In this document: piece after piece, positions 32,541-42,552 of the stretch
Numbering within the stretch: position 1 is the first letter of the stretch
How the letters are laid out: each line of letters opens with the position of its first letter
DNA from: Pectinophora gossypiella
Lineage: Eukaryota; Arthropoda; Insecta; Lepidoptera; Gelechiidae
Assembly: GCF_024362695.1 (NCBI RefSeq)
Contig: NC_065417.1
Span: 5,945,001-6,009,000, forward strand
Reading direction: 5' to 3'
DNA length: 64,000 nucleotides
Notes under the pieces: generated by a model
What the model saw: the letters and a program-made list of their open reading frames with translations, nothing else
Databases searched by the model: none
What the model was told of the DNA's origin: nothing
Translations under genes and position numbers: made by a program

Positions 32541-32952
32541 TACATAAACAGCCTATGTACAGTCATGAGCAATATAATGTACCCACTTTAGGACTCTGTC
32601 GCACTCACATATTTCACATTAAGTGAGACTTACAGTTCGATTTGTCAAAAAAGTTAATGTGACATGGTACCAAAGTGTATACATATTAATGCTCGTGACC
32701 GTACGTCCCATTTCTGGGCACAGGCCTCCCCTAAAACAACGAGGGGGTATGGAGCATATGGAGCATAGTCCACCACGCTGCTCCAATGCGGGTTGGTGAG
32801 GTGTTTTTACGGCTAATAGCCGGGACCAACAAGTTAACATGCACTCCGAAGCCCGGAATCATCTTACTTTTCGGACAATCAGGTGATTCAAGCCTGAAAA
32901 GTCCTTACCAAACAAAGGAGAGTCTTACAAAGTGATTTCGACAATGTCCCCA
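32541..32952 (-). mobile_element. SINE family B interrupted by MITE 1
   Basis: Tail end at 32541-32559 and body at 32702-32952, minus strand, split by the MITE. The tRNA head beyond the GGGGACATTGTC box is lost. Joining the two parts across one TA restores the normal family B end. Confidence 0.85.
32560..32701. mobile_element. MITE family 1, complete (142 bp), inserted in a SINE
   Basis: CAGTCATGAGCAATATAATG to the inverted end TTAATGCTCGTGACCG; TA at 32558-32559 and 32702-32703. The uninterrupted SINE reads AGCCTATATACGTCCCAC, proving TA duplication. Confidence 0.92.
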
Positions 32953-33281
32953 TAGAGGTTAGCATAGACTAAAGATTAAATTAAAACACTTATAATGCTA
33001 ATTTAATAATTACTCCTCTGGCAATGCTAAGGGTAATAAAGAGTAACGTAACTATTTCACGGAACAAGAATAAAATATTCTACTTCGATCATATTTTAAA
33101 ATAAAATGTTCTGTACAAAATAGTACACTGACCCTAGCGAGACAAGTCATTTAATGTTGGTAGCGCGACAATTTGTCGTCACTACGTCCTTAAGTATATT
33201 GGCTCCCAGTGACTCAGAGTCTTTATCTATTAGCTTAAGATTCTTTGCTTTGAAATATACACCAGATAATGAAGTTTCGCT
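32953..33281. other. Unassigned sequence
   Basis: No repeat or gene recognised. Confidence 0.45.
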
Positions 33282-33571
33282 GAGGAGCTCGGTGGCGCAG
33301 CGGTTAACGCGCTCGGTCTGCGATTGTTGAAGTTAAGCAACTTTCGCAAAGGCCGGTCACAGGATGGGCGACCACAAAAAAAAGTTTTCATCTCGAGCTC
33401 CTCCGTGCTTCGGAAGGCACGTTAAGCCGTTGGTCCCGGCTGCATTAGCAGTCGTTAATAACCATCAATCCTCACTGAGCCCGCGTGATGGTTTAAGGCC
33501 CGATCTCCCTATCCATCCATAGGGAAGGCCCGTGCCCCAGCAGTGGGGACGTTAATGGGCTGATGATGATG
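33282..33571 (+). mobile_element. SINE family C with tRNA/5S rRNA-like head
   Basis: Begins GAGGAGCTCGGTGGCGCAGC GGTTAACGCG (tRNA-like A box). Then comes GAAGTTAAGCAACTTTCGCA and GGATGGGCGACCAC, which resemble the internal promoter region of 5S rRNA (AAGTTAAGCAAC...GGATGGGTGACC). Core at 33404-33439, tail GCCCCAGCAGTGGGGACGTT and GGGCTGATGATGATGA. Other copies: 46909-47198 (minus) and 63902-64000. Confidence 0.85.
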
Positions 33572-33640
33572 AATGAAGGTCCCAAGTTCGAATCCCCGTG
33601 GGGACATGTCACATAAATCACTTTGTGATTACACTCTTGT
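33572..33640 (+). mobile_element. SINE A-type fragment
   Basis: B box AAGTTCGAATCCCC and GGGGACATGTCACATAAATCA. SINE C lies directly to its left and may have inserted into its head. Confidence 0.6.
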
Positions 33641-34339
33641 GAATAGTGAAACTACGTAACCGCTTTTTTGGGAATTCACATTGTGATATGTTATTTTTTT
33701 TAACAAAATCTATCGTAATAAACATAGTACTTAATAGCTAGGTTCAAACCGGGCAAAAAATTTTTATTCGTGAAGTCAATATGTAATGAGTAGTGACTTG
33801 GGTTCGTATTGGGAGTTCTCTTTTTTTTTGTCCAATCGTAGATGACGTTTTGCTTATTAGCTTGTGGGCTAGATTGTAATATTATTATGAAGCATATGTT
33901 TTATACTAATGCTTTAGTTAAAAAAAAAGACAAATTAGTCGAGATTTTGTTAAAGAAAAATTTACATCAGAATGTGATTTTCGAAAAAGGCGGTTACTTT
34001 TATAGTTTTCACTTTATCGCGACGATATTATAACATAGAAACAAATATTTCCCCGCCCTCTCCTGAAACAGACTGAAGGATGTAACTACCACAAAAGAAG
34101 GTACTTACATGAAAGCAAGTAAGTAGACGGAAGAATAAAATTCGGATGAAAAGAAATAAAACCTTAAGAGTACGCTGACATTTATTCTGTGGCCATAAAA
34201 CTTGAAGTGTTCGTGATAACGTAGGGAACGTAAATTGTGTGGAAAATTTGATAAGACGCGATCTAAGGTTTGGCGGTCGAGAAGTCGAGGCTTGCATTTC
34301 TGAAGGTCGCAAGGTCACATTCCCGAAAGGTAACTATTA
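33641..34339. other. Unassigned sequence
   Basis: No repeat or gene recognised. Confidence 0.45.
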
Positions 34340-34650
34340 ATCTGTTTTACATTGGGTGTTAGTGACATCGTAACGAAAACTGAAGAATGATTCAGACCAT
34401 GATTCTGAGTTGATATTAAGTGGAATTTCCCGTAAAAGTATCCCGCAAAAGTATGGAACTGATAATAATTAAAAATAAAACACAAAAATTTACATGAGTT
34501 TTCCGACTGGAAATTCCACTTGACGTCAACTCAGAATCATAGTCTGAATCATCCCCCTCACTAGTCCCTTTCCTTTTCGGCGGATAAGAAAATAACAGAT
34601 ACAACTTAAAATAAAATTAGATGGTGTTTTCAGGAATTAGCACCAATGTG
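34340..34650. mobile_element. MITE 2 copy joined to a MITE 3 end
   Basis: 34340-34562 is a palindromic MITE 2 copy with a damaged right end. 34563-34650 is the right end of MITE 3 (GTCCCTTTCCTTTTCGGCGG to GAATTAGCACCAA). Confidence 0.65.
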
Positions 34651-35312
34651 AAATCAAACTGAATTTACCTACTAATCACAAAGAACCACGCAAACACATT
34701 GGAGTCATAATAACTTGTACCTACAGTGATTGGAATTACAATTATCATAATAGCTATTAGCTATACGAGTACCCTACACATGTACTGGGTTATGTTCCTA
34801 GCAGGCGTCCAATCGGCGCCGCAACGTCCTTCAAGAGAATTTCTGCCTCCATTTATTTTCACCAAGCCATTGCGTCATGGTTTTTGTATCGCGAGTAATG
34901 CGATTAAATACATCGGGCTTTCGAACAATAATGAGAATGAATAATGAGAGCCCCTATTTGCGTCGCTGCAGTGGGCTGCACGCACCCAATGTATTATACT
35001 TAAGTTTTTGATATTGTATGTTATTACAACGGAACGGAAGGCGATTGGGGCAACCACCGTTCTACACGCCCTATCTATGGAGTAATGAAGGCGATTACTC
35101 CACCGACAAGAGCGCAGCTCTTAAATAAAGAGAGAGAGATGTTATTTTTATTTTATACTAACACTAGAAATACTAAAACATAAGAGTCAATGGTCACTCG
35201 GAATAAAGATTTATTTAATTGTTAATAATCATATTGTTGGGAGGAACTAATATCAGTATCCTTATAAACGTGCACAAATACTTTTAATTCATTTTTTGTC
35301 AGAACTCCTCCT
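34651..35312. other. Mostly unassigned sequence
   Basis: 35083-35145 is an RTE 3' scrap (CACCGACAAGAGCGCAGCTC, then AGAGAG). Otherwise nothing recognised. Confidence 0.4.
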
Positions 35313-35551
35313 GGTCTCCGTGGTCCAGTGGTTGAGCGTTGGGCTCAAGATCCGGAGGCCCCGGGTTCGAATCCCGATGGGGACATATCACAAAAATCAC
35401 TTTGTGTTCCCTAGTTTGGTTAGGACATTACAGCCTGATCACCTGATTGTCCGAAAGTAAGATGATCCATGATTCGGAAGGCACGTTAAGCCGTTGGTCC
35501 CGGTTACTATTTACTGATGTAAGTATGTAGTCGTTACACGAGCTATGTTAG
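35313..35551 (+). mobile_element. SINE family A, 3' end missing
   Basis: Head with A box (GTGGTCCAGTGGTTGAGCG) and B box (GGGTTCGAATCCC), body and core (TCGGAAGGCACGTTAAGCCG). Breaks off after GTAGTCGTTACACGAGC. Confidence 0.88.
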
Positions 35552-36309
35552 ACCTAGTCGGCACGACGCTGATACGCCCGAAGATGGTTTATGTAACCTA
35601 TCTTTACAGTGAACTCCTGTGCACAGTGAACTTATATGTCGCATCGCATGCGAGAGCGTGACCTATGCAGCGCGGGACGCTTGCTCTCGACCATTTACAT
35701 TTTTGTCGACATTGATTCGTATTGCCTGGCAACATGTTATTAGTTTGGCAGTATTTCAGAACTGTATTTGTAGAAGTATAGGAGCTTATATACGGTTTAT
35801 AAGGTCCTTATCCTTGTTGCGAACGCTTTTTCTATCTTATCACATTATGATTGTCAACTAGGTACACGGATAAATTACCTATTCTTTTCCGATTGAATGA
35901 GAGGGGTCATTGCCCTGTAGTCAGACGAATGTTTTTCTTTACTTAATAATGAAACATAATAAAAGCTCATTCACGATAATAAAAACCTTACATCGACCAA
36001 ATGGGGAATGGCCTTTAAAAAAAGATGTAGGAAGGTCTACTCTGAACTGGCGTGCGTGTGAAAGAAGTAAGAGAGGTATGTCAGCATCAAAGCAAGTAGA
36101 ATTCCATAGTCTCCGGGTACCCCGATGGGAAATAGGCGTGAGTTTATATACTTACTTATGTATAAGTTATCATACAAAGCATGTAAAACCTGGCATATAA
36201 AACTTGTGCATGAGATACAGTTTCCAACTATTATACTACCTAAATCCGATAAACAAAATTCTATTTATTTGTTCTGTAAAACTAATCTGTATAAGCAGGT
36301 AATTCGTTA
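35552..36309. other. Mostly unassigned sequence
   Basis: 36105-36160 is a short dispersed scrap (CCCCGATGGGAAATAGGCGT, also near 22910). No gene seen. Confidence 0.4.
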
Positions 36310-36408
36310 TACAGAGTGCTAATGACATCGTAACGAATACTGAGGGGGATGATTCAGACCATGATTCAGAGTTAATATCAAGTGGAATTTTCCGTCATAT
36401 TTTTTTTT
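36310..36408. mobile_element. MITE family 2, left half
   Basis: AGAGTGCTAATGACATCGTA to AGTTAATATCAAGTGGAATT; cut off by the LINE scrap that follows. Confidence 0.65.
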
Positions 36409-36545
36409 TACCTTTGATGGATTTGCTCTTGGCCCCAGACTTGCCCGAAGGCATTGACGAGGCCTAAGATGGAGCTCACTCGCCCAGAAGGTGCCTGTTT
36501 ACTCTGGTTTTGAAAGCACCCGGGTTATACGAGTATACATTCAGA
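36409..36545 (-). pseudogene. LINE reverse transcriptase C-terminal scrap, type 2
   Basis: Inverted copy of 30960-31130, sharing TTGCTCTTGGCCCCAGACTT and GAGGCCTAAGATGGAGC. Confidence 0.6.
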
Positions 36546-37714
36546 AATACAGAAGACGAACAAACGTGGTCAAACGTCATATATGTATTATTAATTATTA
36601 CGTAATTATGAATTAAAATTCGTAAATAAAACTTTACGAAAAATGAGATTGATCCGCTTCCATTTCTAGACTAGCATTTCACAATTTACCGTTGACTCAA
36701 TCATCTATCCTATTGTGATAACAAGACCTACTAAACTAGGTGTATTTTAATCTCAAAAAATATGGATAAAAATATACATCTAGTAAAAAAATATACAAAA
36801 ATATACATACACATATATGTATACATATGCTTCTCAGAACAGCTTCCAGGCTTACAGCCTTACGAAGAGTAATTACTTAACACATTCACTGCTAATGACG
36901 TATTTACGTTCCTCTACGGCGTAGTCGCGAACACAGGCTCTTTCGTAGCAGCTACGGTTCGTAGCAAAGTTAATATGAGGTATATTTTGCGGTTAGATTT
37001 AAACATAACCTGTTATGACGGTGAATTCGAGGCGAAGTTATTTAAAGCCAGATACTGATTCTGCCAGACAAAAATATTTTTAATTTGATAGATCCAAATA
37101 CATATTGTGTAGCGCCATGCTTATTTTTTGAACACTTAAATTAAGTTTTAAGCAGTTTTTTGAGGTGACTTATTGTGCATATCTCGTAAATGGTATTAAC
37201 TACTTGGCCGGACAAATAGTGAGCGCTAAAGGTCTCACCAGGTGACTATGTCCGCCATAATCGGCCCGATTATTTAATTTAAACTAACCATTATAAGTTT
37301 GCGTTTAGATGCCTAATCGAAGGTTCTTTGCAATATTCGGTTTCCTTGACCGAGTTGCCCCGCCCGGCAGTAAAACGTAGTAACCCACAATCACCAGAAT
37401 TTATCACAGTCACAACTGTTCGCCTATGGTTCTTAAAGATCGATGGCTTTAGTTTTAGAGGTCACTGGGATTGACCTTACTTATGGTGAAAATAAAGAAT
37501 ATGAAGACGGCAATACTTACGTCATAAACGTGTACAACTTATTGCGTGTGCGTGGTGGTAATAAAGAAAAATGATCGAAAGTTTTCGCAATAAAACCGGA
37601 AGATTTAGGTATTATGGGTAAGTAAAATATACCTATTTGTTATTTTTTACTATCATATTTTCTATTTACATAATTATAAGATATTGTTTATCAAAATGTA
37701 TATTTCACTTCATC
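36546..37714. other. Mostly unassigned sequence
   Basis: 37159-37260 is a copy of dispersed repeat H (TTAACTACTTGGCCGGACAAA, GAGCGCTAAAGG), also at 55783-56110 and 58890-58965. No gene seen. Confidence 0.4.
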
Positions 37715-37865
37715 ATCATCATCAGCCGTACGACGCCCACTGCTGGGTATAGGCCTCCCCCAAGGATCTCCACGACGACGCTCAGTGGGTAGGCCCGCTA
37801 CAAGGTCGACTGACGATCTGGTGAAAGTCGCGGGAAGCCGCTGGATGCGGGCAGCGCAGGACCGA
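37715..37865 (-). mobile_element. RTE-type LINE 3' fragment
   Basis: On the minus strand encodes a relic DDLVAGS...VDLVAGLPTERR region followed by AGSRWMRAAQDR-like codons (from CGCGGGAAGCCGCTGGATGC), and ends CCCAGCAGTGGGCGTCGTAC GGCTGATGATGATGATG. Longer than 10027-10115. Confidence 0.68.
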
Positions 37866-38105
37866 TATTTCACTTAGTGAAGACATAATGTTATAGAAAT
37901 TCCCGTACTTACCGAAATAAGTAGCTAAGTAACTAATACGAGATAATTCATAGCAAATATTTTTGTAAAAAAAAGTGTTTCATATAGTTACATATATCTT
38001 CAAAGGTCTTGAAATTATTATTTTTTTGTTTTGACTTATTGCAGATTTGCCGCAAATGGGACCAACTACTTGGCCGGAACATTCTTGGAGAAAATACCTT
38101 ATATA

Positions 38106-38323
38106 CAGGGTGTTAGTGACATCGTATCGAATACTGAGGGGGATGACTTAGAACATGATTCTGAATTGATATCAAGTGGAATTTCCTGATGGAAAATTCA
38201 TGTTTTTTTTTTAATTATTTTCAGTTCCATACTTTTGCGACGGAAAATTGCACTTGATATCAACTCAGAATCATGGTCTGAATCATGTCTCAAAGTTTTC
38301 GTTACGATGTCACTAACACCCTG
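38106..38323. mobile_element. MITE family 2, complete (218 bp, TA target site)
   Basis: CAGGGTGTTAGTGACATCGT mirrors ACGATGTCACTAACACCCTG. TA at 38104-38105 and 38324-38325. The best copy in the window. Confidence 0.88.
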
Positions 38324-39309
38324 TATAAGGGTCCTGTCTTAGTGTGATAGTATTCTATTTTTCTATAGGTTTTAAAGCTTTAATTCCATTATATATTTTT
38401 AATGCGTCTTAAGAGTGTGGGCAGCACACAGTTTAAGAACCAGTGCCCTGGATCTAACTGCCGTTGCGACCCATTTGTGTCGATAAGTCAACATACGCAA
38501 CAAATAAGCCACCGCTTACAACAGTATTCACTGAACAAGAACGTATATTTCATATTGTAACCCTACCTAGATACAGAATGTTCCTTACAGCTGAAAGGAA
38601 CATACACGTGTAGCTTGTCTGGATGAGTTCCCTTTTAGCGCTAAGGCCGCCTTTGTCCACTAGTTTTTAGTTTTTCTCTTGATCTTATGTTGGTATTTTT
38701 TTGTGATGAATATTGAATCTGAGACCTTTTATAGGTATAGCAAATCGATAAGGAGTATGTCTTTTTCATATCTCGGGCCTATGGAGGCCCGGACTTTTGG
38801 AAGGCGTGCGTGGGGCCGAAGCCAACACGTAGAGGCCCCTTAAGACAGTTTAATCTAAATGTGGTGTGACACCAACCGGCGATTATCCCTGTATGCACTA
38901 TGGGAGTGCACCCAAAGACAATCCCCGGTTCGTGTAGGACTATTGCAAATTATGGGAACAAAGGGAACTCGGCTATTGGGTTGGGGGTTAGTAAGTAGTA
39001 TTATTATTATTATTATAAACAATTGCAAAGTACATTATCATGTTTAGTACAGTACATCACAAACTTAAGCTATGGTTAGTAGCTATGGTTTGTTGAGAAA
39101 GTGATATATCTTTTGTCTTATATCATGATATATCATGTCATTTGTGTGTCTTATTTTATTTTAATACACGATTATGTTATCGTACACTGCAAATGTTGTG
39201 TCCACCTATTGTTTTGGCTTATGTTTTTCCGTCAGGAAATTCCAATTGATATCAATTCAGACTGTATGTTTTAACATAAAGATGATTTTATTCAGTATGA
39301 TATGCAGTT
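38324..39309. other. Mostly unassigned sequence
   Basis: 38605-38700 is a decayed 'GGCCGCC' LINE tail (CTAAGGCCGCCTTTGTCC). 39225-39270 is a scrap of MITE 2. No gene seen. Confidence 0.4.
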
Positions 39310-39580
39310 GTAGTTGGCAGGAACTGCTAAAGTGACTACTGAAAAACAGGCAATACGGATCGACTTACTACTAAGAGCAGATAGTCGACTTGAGAACAAG
39401 GAACTACAAGGACAAAAAATGCTCAGAAGTTCCTTATTTTCGTCGGTTAAAAAAAACGTTACCTACTTTATGGTTTGGTAGTCTCAGTAGTTCCTTTAGC
39501 TCCTTTGAAGGAACTACAAGGACAAAAAATGCTCAGTAGTTCCTTCAGAGGAACTGCTAAAGGAACTACTGAGAATAGTT
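39310..39580. repeat. Fold-back repeat built from GGAACTAC/GTAGTTCC words
   Basis: Arms 39478-39515 and 39537-39578 are inverted (CTCAGTAGTTCCTTTAGC / GCTAAAGGAACTACTGAG). The word AAGGAACTACAAGGACAAAAA occurs at 39401 and 39508. Probably a small unclassified MITE. Confidence 0.65.
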
Positions 39581-39865
39581 GTAACTGTCTAATTCCTGTT
39601 GTAACTTTTATTTTATTTAATGATTTATTTAAGCTGTTGGTGTATTTTATTATAAATAAATATTTTTACTAAAGGCAAAGTTCGTTTTACCTTCTAACCT
39701 GATCAGTGCTCCTCGATAATAAGAGAACGTCACTCATAACCGTTTAGTCTCACTTAAATGAAAACAAACTCTACCATTTGATAAATACTGGCAGCACAAA
39801 TTAATCGCCTTATACGAAGAAACATAATACGAAAACGTGGCTGGGCACAAACAACTGAAGCCTTG

Positions 39866-41069
39866 TGTCGTGAACCATACATAATCATGTAAGGTCACGA
39901 ATTATCTGAATTCTGAATCACATTCCAAAACTGAAGTGTGTCATAGTTATATGAAATACCTATGGGGCAAAATACCCACAAATGGGCAACGTGCCCATAG
40001 CTGTCTAAATATAGGGTAAAAAACCAACGATGTTAGAATATGTGATTAGAATGTTTCATAGTTATATGATTACCTATGGGGCAAAATACCCACAAATGGA
40101 CAACGTGCCCATAGCCGTCTGAATATAGGGTAAAAAGCCCACGATGTTTGAATATGGGGTGAAACCCCGCGAATGGCCTCCAACCGCCCCTTACAGCCAT
40201 CCCTGTCCACCTGATTGCCTTGATAAATTCATCTGATTACCTGATAAATCACCACAACGATATTACCTACTGCAATGTTTTACTGTTTGTTTTACTATCC
40301 GTTTTACTGTTTACTGTCTGTTGTTCTCTTTATCGATTTGTATCGGATAATACAAATATAGCATAACTGATATCTAAGTAATTAGGAAAATATATAAGTA
40401 TTATAAGACTTAACTGAATATTCTTCCTGCACATCGACAGGAAGTCTGATAAAACTGTTGTTGATTGTTATACCTGAAAACACACTGTTTCTTCTCTAAT
40501 CTGTTTCTGAATAATCTGAATATTCACTGATTTCTGTTCTCTCCTCTTAATGCAATTTCATTTGTTCCTTTGTCGATTTATACCAAATAATACAAGTACC
40601 TATAGCATAACTGATATCTAAGTAATTAGGAAAATATATAAGTATTATTAGACTTAACTTGGGGGAGACCTATGCCCAGCAGTGGGCGTCGTACGGCTGA
40701 TGATGATGATAAGACTTAACTGAATATTCTTCCTGCGCATCGACAGGAAGTCTGATAAAACTGTTGTTGATTGTTATATCTGAAAATACACTGTTATTTC
40801 TGCTCTGATCTGTTTCTGAATAATCTGAATGTTCACTGATTTCTGTTCTCTGTTCTAATGCACCTTCTTTTGTTCTCTGAAAATTATTTAGTTTTTTCGT
40901 AATGACAGCCCGCCAAAAAGCATCAACTTTTTTCTGGCCAGTGTTATTATGACATATATAACCTACAAATCGATTACTCACTCGAGTAAAAATAAAATCG
41001 ATATGATGCATTTTAATATTATTATGAATTTGATTATTTAAATTCGAGAACTGATTACAGTTCGAGACA
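39866..41069 (-). repeat. 3' LTR (1204 bp) with internal duplication and LINE insert
   Basis: Equals the other LTR plus 306 bp: a 244-bp tandem duplication (unit starts 40381 and 40625, units visibly diverged) and a 52-bp RTE fragment with its 10-bp target duplication. Confidence 0.9.
40660..40711 (+). mobile_element. 52-bp RTE-type LINE 3' end inserted in the LTR
   Basis: TGGGGGAGACCTATGCCCAG CAGTGGGCG... ending GGCTGATGATGATGATA. Flanked by AGACTTAACT at 40650-40659 and 40712-40721. The other LTR shows the empty site. Confidence 0.9.
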
Positions 41070-42040
41070 CTGCCCCGACGCAAGAATTATGAAATACACA
41101 TGTGTTATGATTAAGTTCAGCATTCTAAACCCTGCTGTAGATTTTGAGTAGACTGTTCAATTTGCTGCACTATGTTCTGAACAGCTTGATAAGCAGTTTG
41201 TTGACTTAGACTCAAACTCTGTTTCATTGCTATGTCCTGTTAATTTAGCTGAAGCTGTTGTTGATTATGAAACAACGCACTGAATCAAAATTTTGCTGAT
41301 GTTTTCAATAAACGTAAGCAGATACGTCTATTCTGGATAACTGAAAAGTATCAGTAATATAACAACTTAATATATCTAATATCACAACTTTCTCCAGATG
41401 ATGTTAGCATGTTTGGTTTGTGCTGACAAATAACGACTGAAAAAGGACTAAAAATTTGAGCTATTCCAATTTGTTGCTACTGGAGGTACAGCTTAATAGA
41501 GGGCAATTAGGCTCTCACCTGAATATCCTGATCTGCGACTGAAGAGGTCGAGGCTGCTGATATCATCGACAGCTCCCTGATATGCGTCAGCGTATAGTTT
41601 ACCTCTTTGAACTCTTGATTAATGTTCTCCAACTCCCGAAGCTCGTCAACAAGGAAGAACTCTTAATTGTACTGAATAATAACCTGGAAGGCATCCACTA
41701 GCTGTGGATAATGACGCCTGGATTGCTTCTGCGCCACTGATAGCACGATTGTTGATTTATGTTCTATAACTGTTGCATATGAATTGGTTAATATACGATA
41801 TTTATTTGAAAACTTGGTCTTAACTTTTAGCAAATGGTTGGTATTCATTCTAATAACAATACTTACTGACTATTTCGAATATGTTTACACTGAATTTTTG
41901 CAATATAAATTGAAGTAAAACATAATAAAATTTGTACCCCAAAAACATAAAATCAATGAATTAATACTTTTCGAAACTCGTAAATGAACTGACTTACAAC
42001 AAACTTAACAACTCAATTCAACTGATCTGATTTCTGATTT

Positions 42041-42200
42041 GTTGATAACTGGTATAGTCAATCTGATTTAATGTTGATAACTGGTATACTCAATCTGATT
42101 TAATGTTGATAACTGGTATACTCAATCTGATTTAATGTTGATAACTGGTATAGTCAATCTGATTTAATGTTGATAACTGGTATACTCAATCTGATTTAAT
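42041..42200. repeat. Tandem repeat, five units of 32 bp, inside the LTR element
   Basis: GTTGATAACTGGTATACTCA ATCTGATTTAAT; units start at 42041, 42073, 42105, 42137 and 42169. Followed to 42480 by irregular CATCTGATTT/TCAACTGATTT repeats. Confidence 0.95.
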
Positions 42201-42534
42201 GTTGATAACATTAACAACTGGCTTCGTCCTTCTGATTTATCAACTGATTTGGTTGATCTGATTCGCAAATAATCTGGTCAATCTGCTTTGACAACTGATT
42301 TGGTCCATCTCATTTAACTACTTATTATTGGCCCATCTGATTTGAGTCAACTGATTTAACAACTGTTATTGGCCCATCTGATTTAAGTCAACATTATTGG
42401 CCCATCTGATTTGAGTCAGCTGATTTAACAACTGAATTGGTCCATCTAATTAGGTCCATCTGATTTGATGTCAACTATTCTGTATCTACTGATTTCGTAC
42501 TGAGTATCATAACACTAAATTACATGTTCAAGAT

Positions 42535-42552
42535 ATCCCAGCATCTCCACCA
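42535..42552 (-). promoter_or_regulatory. Primer-binding site of the LTR element (tRNA-Ala-like)
   Basis: Minus strand TGGTGGAGATGCTGGGAT directly abuts the LTR. It would pair with a CCA-tailed tRNA; by memory the alanine tRNA 3' end (GCATCTCCACCA) fits with about one mismatch. Confidence 0.7.

Noticed and set aside
35313..35385. Possible tRNA gene (also at 9691, 20470, 23670, 45100, 53872)
   Set aside because: A and B boxes are present, but each is followed by the SINE body, some with target duplications; these are SINE heads, not tRNA genes.
35619..35861. 80-codon hydrophobic frame
   Set aside because: Composition is compatible with AT-rich chance translation; no motif or supporting context.
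40670..41083. 137-codon frame as a host gene
   Set aside because: It lies in the LTR, is repeated in the other LTR, and its end reads into the inserted RTE fragment.
42041..42200. CRISPR-like array of 32-bp units
   Set aside because: Directly adjoining tandem repeats without spacers, inside a eukaryotic LTR element.
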